The notes beneath the pieces were generated by a model that did not search any database, was not told the DNA's origin, and saw only the letters and a program-made list of their open reading frames with translations. From Hyphomicrobiales bacterium (GTDB lineage: Bacteria > Pseudomonadota > Alphaproteobacteria > Rhizobiales > Rhizobiaceae), in assembly GCA_017305835.1 (NCBI GenBank), contig JAFKJY010000068.1, forward strand, positions 1 to 53,898: a stretch of 53,898 bases of DNA. The letters are read 5' to 3'. Position numbers and translations under genes: made by a program. Position 1 is the first letter of the stretch; each line of letters begins with the position of its first letter. This document shows, in pieces, positions 8,428 through 18,627 of this stretch.

Positions 8428-9078
8428 CTATCGCTGGCGGCTGGCGAACTGGTTCTGGAAGAACGGCATGGCCATCGCCTCCTCCTGCTCGCGGGCCTGC
8501 GCGCGCAGATAGGCCGGGCGCTCGACGATGCGGCTCAGATAGTCCTTGAAGGCGGGCCGCTCGGGCAGCACGTGCAGCACGTTCATCGTGAAGGCGATCG
8601 CCGAGGCGAGCTGCGTGTCGGCCGCCGTGAAGCGGTCGCCGGCCGCGAAGGCGTTTTGTGACAGGTGCCGCTCGACATTGGCCACCATGTCGTCGAACAG
8701 GCCGAAGGAGAAGCTGTTGCTCCCGTAGCCGGTGTGGCCCTGCGCGCGCATCGCCACGCACGGGTCGAACACCGAATCGCAATAGACGGTCCAGGTCAGG
8801 TAGGCGGCGCGTGCGGGATCGCCGACCGCCGGCGCCAGCCCGGCCTGCGGGAAGGCGTCTGCCAGATAGATGGTGATCGCGGCGCGCTCGGTGACGATCA
8901 CGCCGTCATGGTCGATCGCCGGCACCTTCTTGTTGGGCTGGATGCGCCGGTAGTCCTCCGGCACGCCGCCTTCGGCGCGGATGTCGATGTGGACGGGCTC
9001 GTAGGCGACGTCCAGCTCCTCGATCAGCCAGTGCACGCCGGAGGCGCGGGACCAGGGCGCATGGTAGAACTTCAGCAT
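8428..9078 (-). CDS. Glutathione S-transferase family protein
   Basis: This 216-residue protein has an N-terminal thioredoxin-like domain (MLKFYHAPWSRASGVHWLIE, then NKKVPAIDHDGVIVTERAAI with the cis-Pro and Glu/Arg of the glutathione site) and an all-alpha C-terminal domain. It is most likely cytoplasmic and conjugates or reduces electrophilic substrates with glutathione; the substrate is unknown. The ATG at 9078 fits the start of the first beta strand. It is monocistronic on the minus strand as far as can be seen, 61 bases upstream of the lipid kinase gene. Confidence 0.83.
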   Translation of the reverse strand: MLKFYHAPWSRASGVHWLIEELDVAYEPVHIDIRAEGGVPEDYRRIQPNKKVPAIDHDGVIVTERAAITIYLADAFPQAGLAPAVGDPARAAYLTWTVYCDSVFDPCVAMRAQGHTGYGSNSFSFGLFDDMVANVERHLSQNAFAAGDRFTAADTQLASAIAFTMNVLHVLPERPAFKDYLSRIVERPAYLRAQAREQEEAMAMPFFQNQFASRQR

Positions 9079-9170
9079 CGTTCGGCCTCCTCGGATCGGT
9101 CGTTCACCAGACCAATCTAGAGCACCGCTGCTGACAGCCAATTGTCAGGAGGGTTCGGGATGGACCCAAG

Positions 9171-9197
9171 AAAAAGGGGCGCCGAAGCGCCCCTTTC
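9171..9197 (-). terminator. Rho-independent terminator of the BMP transporter operon
   Basis: Read on the minus strand, a GC-rich hairpin of AGGGGCGC and GCGCCCCT around a short TTCG-type loop is followed by a run of T residues. It sits about 20 bases after the solute-binding protein stop, where the operon should end. Confidence 0.85.
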
Positions 9198-9218
9198 CGT
9201 GCCGGCTCGCGCGGCGCG

Positions 9219-10286
9219 TCAGTTGTTCGGGATCGCGTCGTCGATGCCCTTGACGTAGAAGTTCATGCCCAGCAGCGTGCCGTCGTCCGACACCTCGCCG
9301 TCCTTCAGCCACGGGCTGCCGTCCTGCTTGGACACCGGGCCGGTGAACGGGTTCCAGCCGCCGACGATCTTGGCTTCGGTCTCCTCGGCCATCTTCTTCA
9401 CGTCGTCCGGCAGGTTGGTGTAGGGCGCCATGACGAGGATCTTCTCCTTCAGGCCTTCCCAGCTCTGCTGCGACTTCCAAGTGCCATCCATCGCCGCCTT
9501 GACGCGCTCGACATAGTACGGGCCCCAGTTGTCGACGATCGCCGTGTACTGCGCCTTGGGCGCGAAGGAGATCATGTCGGAAGCCTGGCCGAAGCCGTGC
9601 AGGCCGCGCTCCTGAGCGATCTGCAACGGCGCCGGCGAGTCGGTGTGCTGGGCGACGATGTCGGCACCCTGGTCGAACAGCGCCTTGGCAGCGTCGGCCT
9701 CCTTGCCCGGGTCGAACCACGAGCGCACCCACACGATCTTGACCTTGAAGTCCGGGTTGATCGACTGGGCGCCAAGAATGAAGGAGTTGATGCCCATGAT
9801 CACTTCCGGGATCGGGAAGGACACGATGTAGCCGGCGAGGCCCGCCTTCGACATCTTGGCCGCGATCTGGCCCTGGATGTAGCGGCCCTCGTAGAAGCGG
9901 GCGTTGTAGGTGGCCATGTTGTCGGCGGTCTTGAAGCCGGTCGCATGCTCGAACAGCACCTTCGGGAACCGCTTGGCCACCTTCAGCTCCGGATCCATGA
10001 AGCCGAACGACGTGCCGAAGACGATGTTGCAGCCTTCGCGCGCCAGCCGCTCGAAGGTGCGCTCCGAATCCGCCTCCGCGACATTCTCGACGAAGGAGGT
10101 CTGGACCTTGTCGCCCAACTCCTTCTCGAGGAACTGGCGGCCGTGGTCGTGACCTTCCGAATAGCCGCCGTCGGTGTGCGAGCCGACATAGACGAAGCAG
10201 GCCTTGAACTTGTCCTGGGCCTGCGCGCTGGCGGCGACCAGCACCATCGCGCTCGCGGCGCTCAATGCAAACAGCAGTTTTTTCAT
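9219..10286 (-). CDS. BMP family ABC transporter substrate-binding protein
   Basis: This 355-residue periplasmic protein starts with a Sec signal peptide (MKKLLFALSAASAMVLVAAS, cleavage likely after AQA at 23). There is no lipobox, unlike the Gram-positive Bmp lipoproteins. The mature part has family features, such as KFKACFVYVGSHTDGGYSE and IVFGTSFGFMDP. BMP/PnrA proteins bind nucleosides or similar purines. It is the last gene of a four-gene minus-strand operon with an ATPase and two permeases, 50 bases after the second permease, and is followed by a strong terminator. Nucleoside import is the likely role, but the ligand is an inference from family. Confidence 0.88.
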   Translation of the reverse strand: MKKLLFALSAASAMVLVAASAQAQDKFKACFVYVGSHTDGGYSEGHDHGRQFLEKELGDKVQTSFVENVAEADSERTFERLAREGCNIVFGTSFGFMDPELKVAKRFPKVLFEHATGFKTADNMATYNARFYEGRYIQGQIAAKMSKAGLAGYIVSFPIPEVIMGINSFILGAQSINPDFKVKIVWVRSWFDPGKEADAAKALFDQGADIVAQHTDSPAPLQIAQERGLHGFGQASDMISFAPKAQYTAIVDNWGPYYVERVKAAMDGTWKSQQSWEGLKEKILVMAPYTNLPDDVKKMAEETEAKIVGGWNPFTGPVSKQDGSPWLKDGEVSDDGTLLGMNFYVKGIDDAIPNN

Positions 10287-10336
10287 GATGTTACCTCTCT
10301 GGCTTGATTATGCGGGTTTGATCGTGCGGGCCTGCC

Positions 10337-11257
10337 TCAGCGGTCCGGAACGAAGGGCTGGCCCAGCGAAGCGGGCGTGTTCATCATCGTCAAGCGCTTG
10401 TTGCGCGAGATGAGGACGAGGACGAGGATCGTCGCCGCGTAGGGCGCGGCCGCCAGCACTTGCCCCGGCACGGGGATGCCGAAGGCCTGGGCGTGGAGCT
10501 GGCCGATCCAGACGGCGCCGAAGATGTAGGCGCCGCCGAGCACGCGCCACGGCCGCCACGAGGCGAACACGACGAGCGCCAGCGCGATCCAGCCGCGGCC
10601 GGCGCTCATGTTCTCGGTCCATTGCGGCGTGTAGACCAGCGACAGGTAGCCGCCCGCCAGTCCGGAGCATGCGCCGCCGAACATCACCGCCAGATAGCGG
10701 TAGCCGACGACGCTGATGCCGAGCGCATGTGCCGAGCCGTGGCTGTCGCCGATGGCGCGCAGCGTCAGGCCGGTGCGGGTGCGGAACAGGAACCATCCGA
10801 CGCCGAAGGTCAGCGCGATGGAGAGGTAGACGACCGGATCCTGGCCGAAGACGAGCCGGCCGACGACCGGCAGGTCGGTGAGGCCGGGAATGTAGAGATT
10901 GGACAGCTTGGGGCCGGGTACGCCGACGAACTTGGCGCCGATCATGCCGGAGAGGCCGAGACCGAGCAGCGTCAGCGACAGGCCGGTGGCGACCTGGTTG
11001 GTGGCGAGCGTCAGCACCATGAAGCCGAACAGCAGCGAGAACAACGCGCCGACGACGATCGCCGCCAGCAGGCCGAGCCAGGGCGAGCCGGTGACGTAGC
11101 CGGCGATGAAGCCGCTCACGGCGCCCATGATGATCATGCCCTCGACGCCGAGGTTGAGCACGCCCGAGCGCTCGACCACCAGCTCGCCGATGGCCGCGAT
11201 CAGCAGCGGCGTCGCGGCGGTGGCGACCGTCAGCAGGATGGCGACGAGGATCTCCAT
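10337..11257 (-). CDS. ABC transporter permease, BMP/nucleoside type (second permease)
   Basis: This 306-residue integral membrane protein has about eight to nine hydrophobic segments and the family sequence [19 protein letters not shown] near the N-terminus. This marks the YufQ/NupQ branch of branched-chain-type ABC permeases found in nucleoside importers. Its ATG overlaps the stop of the upstream permease as TGATG, so the two membrane subunits are likely made in equal amounts. It forms the channel with the 370-residue permease and delivers substrate captured by the BMP protein. Confidence 0.88.
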   Translation of the reverse strand: MEILVAILLTVATAATPLLIAAIGELVVERSGVLNLGVEGMIIMGAVSGFIAGYVTGSPWLGLLAAIVVGALFSLLFGFMVLTLATNQVATGLSLTLLGLGLSGMIGAKFVGVPGPKLSNLYIPGLTDLPVVGRLVFGQDPVVYLSIALTFGVGWFLFRTRTGLTLRAIGDSHGSAHALGISVVGYRYLAVMFGGACSGLAGGYLSLVYTPQWTENMSAGRGWIALALVVFASWRPWRVLGGAYIFGAVWIGQLHAQAFGIPVPGQVLAAAPYAATILVLVLISRNKRLTMMNTPASLGQPFVPDR

Positions 11258-12368
11258 CAGTGCGCCTCCTCGAGCCGGGCGGCCGGCTGCGCGGCGGCGG
11301 GCTCCGCCTTCGCCCCGATGAGCCGGATGCGGTAGTGGATCAGCGTGTCGCAGCCGAGCACGAAGAACAGCAGCATGCCCTGGAAGACGCGCGCGACCTT
11401 GTCGGAGAGGCCGAGCGCGGTCTGCACCGCCTCGCCGCCGAGATAGGTGAGCGCCAGCACGAGGCCGGCCGCGACGATGCCCAGCGGGTTCAGGCGGCCG
11501 AGGAAGGCGACGATGATGGCAGTGAAGCCGTAGCCCGGCGAGATCACCGGCTGGAGCTGGTTGATCGTGCCGGAGACCTCGGAGATGCCGGCCAGCCCCG
11601 TCAGCGCGCCCGACACCATGAAGGCGAAGAACACCATCTTGCCGTGGCTGAAGCCGGCGAAGCGCCCCGCCCGCGGGCTGGCGCCCATCACGCGTACCTC
11701 AAAACCCTTCAGCATGCGCTTCATCAGGAACCACATGAGCACGGCCGCCACCAGCGCGAAGATGAAGCCGATATGGGCGCGGCCGGACGAGGAGGCGATC
11801 GCCGGCAGGATGGCGTAGTCGTTGAACTGCGCCGTCTGCGGGAAATTGTAGCCGTTGGGGTCGCGCCATGGGCCGCGGACCAGCCAGTCGAGCACGTTCT
11901 CCGCGATGTAGACCAGCATCAGGCTGGTCAGGATCTCGTTGGTGTTGAAACGGACCTTGAGCAAGGCGGGGATCGACGCGTAAGCCGCCCCGCCGATCAT
12001 CCCCATCACCATCATCAGCGGCAGCAGGAGCCAGCTTTCGTAGGTCGGATAGAGCACCGGCACGATCGAACCGACCACGCCGCCGATGATGAACTGGCCC
12101 TCCGCGCCGATGTTCCAGATGTTGGCGCGGTAGCAGACCGACAGGCCGACCGCGATGAGGATCAGCGGCGCGGCCTTGATCGCCAGCTCGTGGAGCTGCC
12201 AGACTTCGGTCAGCGGCGAAATGTAGGTGCCCAGCGCCTTCACCGGGTTGTAGCCGAGCAGCGCGAACATGATCGCGCCGGCGGCGGCCGTCAGCACGAA
12301 GGCGATGAAGGGCGAGAGCGCCGAAAACAGCATCGACCGCTGCGGCCGCTTGACGAGTTCGAGGCGCA

Positions 12369-12369
<1 letters not shown>
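11257..12369 (-). CDS. ABC transporter permease, BMP/nucleoside type (first permease)
   Basis: This 370-residue membrane protein has multiple transmembrane segments and the family sequence CYRANIWNIGAEGQFIIGG, typical of the YufP/NupP permeases of BMP-dependent importers. The N-terminus is basic (RLELVKRPQRS) before the first membrane segment, and the last ~20 residues are Ala/Glu-rich and cytoplasmic. The start overlaps the stop of the upstream ATPase gene as TGATG and the stop overlaps the next permease start in the same way, so three genes are translationally coupled in a chain. Confidence 0.88.
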
Positions 12370-13946
<1,577 letters not shown>

Positions 13947-14064
13947 TCCCCCTCAGTTCTTTTTTTGTGTTCCCAAGCACATGGTAGGCGTGCACCCTTC
14001 AAAACGGAAATCGGACCCCAGTTGAAAGACCTTCAAGGAATGAAGGGGTAAAGGTCCGGATTTT

Positions 14065-15042
14065 CTATGGCAACAAAACAGTCGCTCCTGTCGTGCGCCG
14101 GCCTTCCAGATCCCTGTGCGCCTGCGCGGCATCCTTCAGCGCATAGCGCTGATTGACCTCGATCCTGACGATTCCCCTGCCGACGACGTCGAACAGGCCG
14201 TTGGCCGACTGCTCCAGCCCGGCGCGGGTCGCGGTGTAGGTGAACAGCGTCGGGCGGGTCAGGAACAGCGAGCCCTTCTGCGACAGGATGTTGACGCTGA
14301 AGGGCGGTACGGCGCCGGACGACTGGCCGAACGAGACCATCATGCCGAGCGGCCGCAGGCAATCGAGCGAGCCGGCAAACGTGTCCTTGCCGACCGAATC
14401 GTAGACGACGTCGCACTTCTTCCCGCCGGTGATCTCCTTCACGCGGGCGACGAAGTCCTCGGTGCGGTAGTCGATGACGTGGTGGTAGCCGTGCGCCCTC
14501 GCGAGCTCCGCCTTCTCGGGCGAGCCGACCGTGCCGATGACGGTCGCGCCGAGATGGCTCGCCCACTGGCCGGCGATCAGCCCGACGCCACCCGCCGCGG
14601 CGTGGAAGAGGATCGTGTCGCCCGGCTTCACCTTGAAGGTCTGCTGGAGCAGGTATTCGGCCGTCATGCCCTTCAGCATCATGCCGGCCGCCTGCTCGTC
14701 GGCGATCGCGTCGGGCAGCTTCACCAGCCTGTCGGCGGCGACCAAGCGCTCGCCGGCATAGGCGCCGAGCCCGGTCGAATAGGCGACGCGGTCGCCCGGT
14801 TTCAGCGAGCCGACGCCCTCGCCGACGGCCTCGACAACGCCCGCCCCCTCCCCGCCGGGGATGAGAGGCAGGCCGCCGGGCGCTGGATAGAGGCCGGTGC
14901 GGTAGTAGCAGTCGATGAAGTTGACGCCGATCGCGGTGTGCCTGACCAGCGCCTGGCCCGGCCCCGGCTGGCCTGTCTCGACATCCTCGTAGCGCAGCAC
15001 CTCCGGCCCGCCATGTTCGTGGATGCGGATCGCCTTGGTCAT
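14065..15042 (-). CDS. Quinone oxidoreductase (zinc-independent MDR family)
   Basis: This 325-residue protein of the medium-chain dehydrogenase/reductase superfamily resembles NADPH:quinone reductase QorA. It starts TKAIRIHEHGGPEVLRYEDV, and the cofactor-binding loop is FHAAAGGVGLIAGQWA. There is no zinc-ligand set of the alcohol dehydrogenase type. It should reduce quinones or other enones with NADPH in the cytoplasm. The ATG overlaps the stop of the upstream phosphatidylcholine synthase gene as ATGA, making it the last member of a four-gene overlapping group. A functional link to lipid synthesis is not obvious. Confidence 0.87.
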   Translation of the reverse strand: MTKAIRIHEHGGPEVLRYEDVETGQPGPGQALVRHTAIGVNFIDCYYRTGLYPAPGGLPLIPGGEGAGVVEAVGEGVGSLKPGDRVAYSTGLGAYAGERLVAADRLVKLPDAIADEQAAGMMLKGMTAEYLLQQTFKVKPGDTILFHAAAGGVGLIAGQWASHLGATVIGTVGSPEKAELARAHGYHHVIDYRTEDFVARVKEITGGKKCDVVYDSVGKDTFAGSLDCLRPLGMMVSFGQSSGAVPPFSVNILSQKGSLFLTRPTLFTYTATRAGLEQSANGLFDVVGRGIVRIEVNQRYALKDAAQAHRDLEGRRTTGATVLLP

Positions 15043-15812
15043 GTGTCGTGTTCCTTCCTGCCGAGCCTCGGGAAGAGCTGCATGATCGCTCCGATGCAGA
15101 ACAGATAGATGCCGGTGGCCGCGACGCCGATGCGAACGATCGGGTCGGCCTGCATGTCCTCGATCAGCGCGATGGCGCCGAAGGCACACCAGGCGAGGAA
15201 GATCGGCAGGTTTATCGTGCGCAGCCGCACCACCCGCACCGGATGGAGGAAATAGAGCGGCACGAAGGTCAGCAGGCCGGCCACCAGCACGACCGCGAAG
15301 GAGATGTATTCGCCGGGCTCGATCACGAACAGGGTGAAGACGACCATGTTCCAGACGACCGGGAAGCCCTTGAAGAAGTTCTCCTTCGTCTTCATGCCGG
15401 TGTCGGCGTAGTAGACCGCGCTGGAGACGACGATGATCGCGGCCGACAGGAAGGACAGGCCGGCGCCCATGAAACCGCGCTGGTAGAGCGCGAAGGCCGG
15501 GATCAGCACGTAGGTGACGTAGTCGATGATGTTGTCGAGGAGCTCGCCCGACCAGGTCGGCAGCACCTCCTTTACCTGCAGCCGGCGCGCGATGGGCCCG
15601 TCTATGCCGTCGACGAAGAGCGCCAGCCCCAGCCACCAGAACATCGCCGTCCAGCGCTGCTCGCTCGCCGCCACCAGCGACAGGAAGGCGAGGAAGGAAC
15701 CGGACGCCGTGAGCAGGTGCACGGAAAAGGCACGCGCCTGCGGCCAGGTCACCTTCTTCTTCGGTTTCGGAATCCGCTCCGACAGCTTCCTGCGGATCGT
15801 CTCGTTGCTCAC
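15039..15812 (-). CDS. pcs: Phosphatidylcholine synthase
   Basis: This 257-residue inner-membrane enzyme condenses CDP-diacylglycerol with choline to give phosphatidylcholine, a lipid characteristic of rhizobia and brucellae. It has the modified CDP-alcohol phosphotransferase motif of Pcs: D71-G72-x2-A75-R76-x12-G89-x3-D93-x3-D97, within DGPIARRLQ and GELLDNIIDY. About seven hydrophobic segments follow a Lys-rich N-terminus. The start is a GTG that overlaps the upstream DUF1326 stop as GTGA; no ATG fits the conserved N-terminus. The stop overlaps the quinone oxidoreductase start as ATGA. Confidence 0.92.
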   Translation of the reverse strand: MSNETIRRKLSERIPKPKKKVTWPQARAFSVHLLTASGSFLAFLSLVAASEQRWTAMFWWLGLALFVDGIDGPIARRLQVKEVLPTWSGELLDNIIDYVTYVLIPAFALYQRGFMGAGLSFLSAAIIVVSSAVYYADTGMKTKENFFKGFPVVWNMVVFTLFVIEPGEYISFAVVLVAGLLTFVPLYFLHPVRVVRLRTINLPIFLAWCAFGAIALIEDMQADPIVRIGVAATGIYLFCIGAIMQLFPRLGRKEHDT

Positions 15813-16423
15813 GGACCGCGCCAGTCCAGCTTGCAGATCTCGGCCGAGCGCCCGGCGAAGTTCCAGTTGCGGCCGAAGGCGCGCATGCGGCTCTTCTCGG
15901 CCTTGGCGACGGTGATCTCGGGCGCGATCCAGTATTGCGAATTGGAGATGACGGTGTCCGCTTCCGGCGACTTGCCGGGGATGGGCGTCACGGCCCCCTC
16001 GATGACCCTGGGGATCTGGAAGATGCGGGTGCGCTCGCGCACCTCGTAGGTGATCGGCGCGCGCTGGATGCCGAGGAACTTTCCGACCAGGATGTCGAGC
16101 AGGCCGGTGGTGCCGCCCGCCTTGCCGGAAAAAATCTTCCCGATCGCCTTCTCGGCGTAGATCGAGGCGCGCTCGTCGAGGAACAGGCCCGCCGTCCAGT
16201 TGCCGCGGCTCATGTAGCCGGGAATCTCCATGACCAGCCCGAGATTGAGGCCGGACAGGTCGACGTCGCCGAAATGGCCCGAATCGATGCGGAAGCCGGC
16301 CCAGGTCTGGCAGTAGCCTTCCGTCGGCGGGTGGTTGCCGAGCGACAGCACGCACGGGCAGAAGACGGTGCAGTTGCAGGACAGCACCAGCTCGCCCTTC
16401 AATGCCCAGCTTCGATCCGCCAT
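15809..16423 (-). CDS. DUF1326 domain protein
   Basis: This 204-residue protein of unknown function shows the DUF1326 hallmark near its N-terminus: C16-x-C18-x3-C22-x-C24 within SCNCTVFCPC. Four closely spaced cysteines suggest metal binding or a redox role. There is no signal peptide or membrane segment, so it is probably cytoplasmic. It follows the DUF2182 membrane protein gene by 15 bases and overlaps pcs by 4 bases. DUF1326 and DUF2182 genes are commonly found as neighbours in bacteria, which supports joint function. What they do is unknown. Confidence 0.85.
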   Translation of the reverse strand: MADRSWALKGELVLSCNCTVFCPCVLSLGNHPPTEGYCQTWAGFRIDSGHFGDVDLSGLNLGLVMEIPGYMSRGNWTAGLFLDERASIYAEKAIGKIFSGKAGGTTGLLDILVGKFLGIQRAPITYEVRERTRIFQIPRVIEGAVTPIPGKSPEADTVISNSQYWIAPEITVAKAEKSRMRAFGRNWNFAGRSAEICKLDWRGP

Positions 16424-16438
16424 GGTCCCCTCGGTTCC

Positions 16439-17320
16439 TCAGAGGGAGACTACTAGCAGGGCCGTCGCCCACACAAGCAGTATCGCGCCGGCCACGCGGC
16501 TCGCCGTCTTCCCCCTGCCCTGTTTCTCCACGATGGCGAAGACGCCCGCGAGCGCCATCCAGAAGATGTTCATGAGGCCAACCACGAACATCACCAGCAT
16601 CAGCGCCCAGCAGCAGCCGAGGCACCACAGCCCCTGCTCGGCGCCGAGCCGCAGGACGCCCGCCGGGCGGTCGGTCCAGCGGCCGAAGAGCGTGGCGAAG
16701 GGCGCCCGGCACCTGCGCAGGCAGGCGTCCTTCATCGGCGTGAACTGCCACAGCCCGGCGATCGCCAGCATGACGGCGCCGGCGATCCCGTCGAGCGGCC
16801 GCGAACCTGCTGCAAGTCCTGTCTGAATGGCTACCGACAGGCCGGCGAAGGCGCCGGCCGCGGCGAGCCAGACGCCGAGATAGCCGGCGACGAACACCCG
16901 CGGATGGACGACGCAACGGCCGCGGCCGCGTGCGGTGTCGGCGATCTCGCAATAGGTGCGGATCATGGGCGCGGCCGAGGGCAGCATGGTGGCTACCGCC
17001 ATCAGGAACCACATTGCCGCCAGCGCGGCGAAGCGGGCCGGCCCCGACAGGTCGGGGATGCCGGGCGACAGGCACAGTTGCGCGAACAGCCGGCCCGCCT
17101 CGACGAGGCCCGGCCAGCCGAAGCCTTCGAGAGCCGACATCCCAGGCCCGGCCTCGCGCGGCGGCAGCACCTGCGCCGCGCCGCCCGCCATGACGAGGAG
17201 CAGCAGCCACGAGACAATGACGGCCGCCGCCAGCAGGATCGTCACGGCCGCCGCCGGCCGGCCCGAGAAGCGGGCGATGCCATGGCCGAGCCTGTCGAGG
17301 TTGTCGAACTCGTCGCTCAT
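16439..17320 (-). CDS. DUF2182 predicted metal-binding integral membrane protein
   Basis: This 293-residue protein has about six to seven hydrophobic segments and scattered cysteines in the C-terminal half, including CLRRCRAP and CLGCCWALM, typical of DUF2182. The ATG at 17320 is chosen; a TTG 15 bases upstream is also in frame. It is the first gene of the group DUF2182-DUF1326-pcs-quinone oxidoreductase. Family annotation as metal-binding rests on conserved Cys/His residues and is not a demonstrated function. A membrane protein paired with a small Cys-rich soluble protein could be a metal-handling pair, but this is inference. Confidence 0.82.
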   Translation of the reverse strand: MSDEFDNLDRLGHGIARFSGRPAAAVTILLAAAVIVSWLLLLVMAGGAAQVLPPREAGPGMSALEGFGWPGLVEAGRLFAQLCLSPGIPDLSGPARFAALAAMWFLMAVATMLPSAAPMIRTYCEIADTARGRGRCVVHPRVFVAGYLGVWLAAAGAFAGLSVAIQTGLAAGSRPLDGIAGAVMLAIAGLWQFTPMKDACLRRCRAPFATLFGRWTDRPAGVLRLGAEQGLWCLGCCWALMLVMFVVGLMNIFWMALAGVFAIVEKQGRGKTASRVAGAILLVWATALLVVSL

Positions 17321-17344
17321 CGTGCCGGACGCCAAATCGCCGCG

Positions 17345-17374
17345 TTGAAGAGCGGCCGGCCAACGGCATATATG
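17345..17374 (+). promoter_or_regulatory. Candidate sigma-70 promoter for the UbiH-type gene
   Basis: TTGAAG (17345-17350) and TATATG (17369-17374) are separated by 18 bases and lie about 20 bases before the start codon of the hydroxylase gene. The gap between the divergent genes is only 74 bases, so the opposite-strand promoter must overlap this one. Confidence 0.45.
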
Positions 17375-17394
17375 CTTGTCGGGTGTTGTGCCAG

Positions 17395-18627
17395 ATGAGC
17401 GGAAGGCAGGACGTGGTTGCGGATCGGAATGCGGACATACTCGTCGCCGGCACCGGCCCGGTCGGGCTGATCGCGGCGCTTGCGCTCGCGCGCGCCGGCT
17501 TCTCGGTGAGCCTCGTCGGGCCGGAGCCGCGCCTCGACGACCGCCGCACGACCGCGCTGATGAAGCCTTCGCTCGCCTTCCTCGACGGCCTCGGCGTCGG
17601 CGCGGAGCTCGCGGCCGCCGGCGCGCCGCTGTCGGCCATGCGCATCGTCGACGCGACCCGCCGGCTCGTGCGCAGCCGGCCGGTGACCTTCCGCGCCGCC
17701 GAGATCGGCGAGGACCTGTTCGGCCTCAACATACCGAACACGCGGCTCAACACGGTTCTTTCGGAGGCCGCGGCCGCGCAGGCGGGCATCGCGCGCCTGC
17801 GCACGACGGTGGAGCGCTGGGAGCTGACGCCCGGCAGGGCGGTGGCGCATCTGGCCGACGGCGGGACGGCAAGCGCTGCGCTTGTCGCGGCGGCCGACGG
17901 CCGCGCCTCGCCGGCGCGCGAGGCGGCGGGCATCGCCACCCGCGCCAACCCGCTGCCGCAGGCGGCGCTGGTGCTCAACTTCGCGCATGAGCGCGACCAC
18001 GAATCCGTCTCCACCGAATTCCACACCGAGACCGGGCCGTTCACGCAGGTGCCGCTGCCGGGCGGCCGCCGTTCCAGCCTCGTCTGGGTGGTGCGGCCGG
18101 CCGAGGCCGAGGCGCTCGCAGCGCTTCCCGACGAGGCGCTGTCGCGGCGCGTCGAGGAGGCCATGCAGTCTATGCTCGGCAAGGTGACGGTGGAGCCGGG
18201 CCGGCAGGTCTATCCGCTCTCCACCGTGTCGCCGTCGCGCTTCGCCGCCCGCCGCGTCGCGCTGCTCGGCGAGGCCGCGCACGTCATCCCGCCGATCGGC
18301 GCGCAGGGCCTCAATCTCGGCATCCGCGACGTCGAGGAGCTCACGGCAATCGCCGGCGCCCATCGCGACGATCCCGGCGGCGAGGCAGCACTTGCCGACT
18401 ACGACCGGCGGCGGCGCATCGACATCGTCGCCCGCACCGGCGCGGTCAACCTGCTCAACCGCTCGCTGCTGAGCGGCTTCCTGCCGGCCCAGCTCGCCCG
18501 CATGGCCGGGCTCGGCGCGCTCGGCGCCTTCGCGCCGCTGCGCGGCTTCTTCATGCGCGAGGGACTGCGGCCGGGCAGCGGGCTCGCCGCTCTTTCCGGG
18601 GGCTTAAGGGAAAAGGTCGGGCGGTAG
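17395..18627 (+). CDS. UbiH/UbiF family FAD-dependent hydroxylase
   Basis: This 410-residue flavoprotein has the three family motifs: N-terminal GxGPxG (VAGTGPVGLIAALALAR), the central DG region (AAADGRASPAR) and the C-terminal GEAAHVIPPIGAQGLNLGI. These bind FAD and NAD(P)H in aromatic-ring hydroxylases. The most likely role is a ring hydroxylation in ubiquinone synthesis (UbiH, UbiF or the alphaproteobacterial UbiL type), but the position hydroxylated cannot be read from sequence. The ATG at 17395 is chosen over one 12 bases upstream. Its 3' end overlaps the convergent AEC transporter gene by 24 bases. Confidence 0.85.
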   Translation: MSGRQDVVADRNADILVAGTGPVGLIAALALARAGFSVSLVGPEPRLDDRRTTALMKPSLAFLDGLGVGAELAAAGAPLSAMRIVDATRRLVRSRPVTFRAAEIGEDLFGLNIPNTRLNTVLSEAAAAQAGIARLRTTVERWELTPGRAVAHLADGGTASAALVAAADGRASPAREAAGIATRANPLPQAALVLNFAHERDHESVSTEFHTETGPFTQVPLPGGRRSSLVWVVRPAEAEALAALPDEALSRRVEEAMQSMLGKVTVEPGRQVYPLSTVSPSRFAARRVALLGEAAHVIPPIGAQGLNLGIRDVEELTAIAGAHRDDPGGEAALADYDRRRRIDIVARTGAVNLLNRSLLSGFLPAQLARMAGLGALGAFAPLRGFFMREGLRPGSGLAALSGGLREKVGR

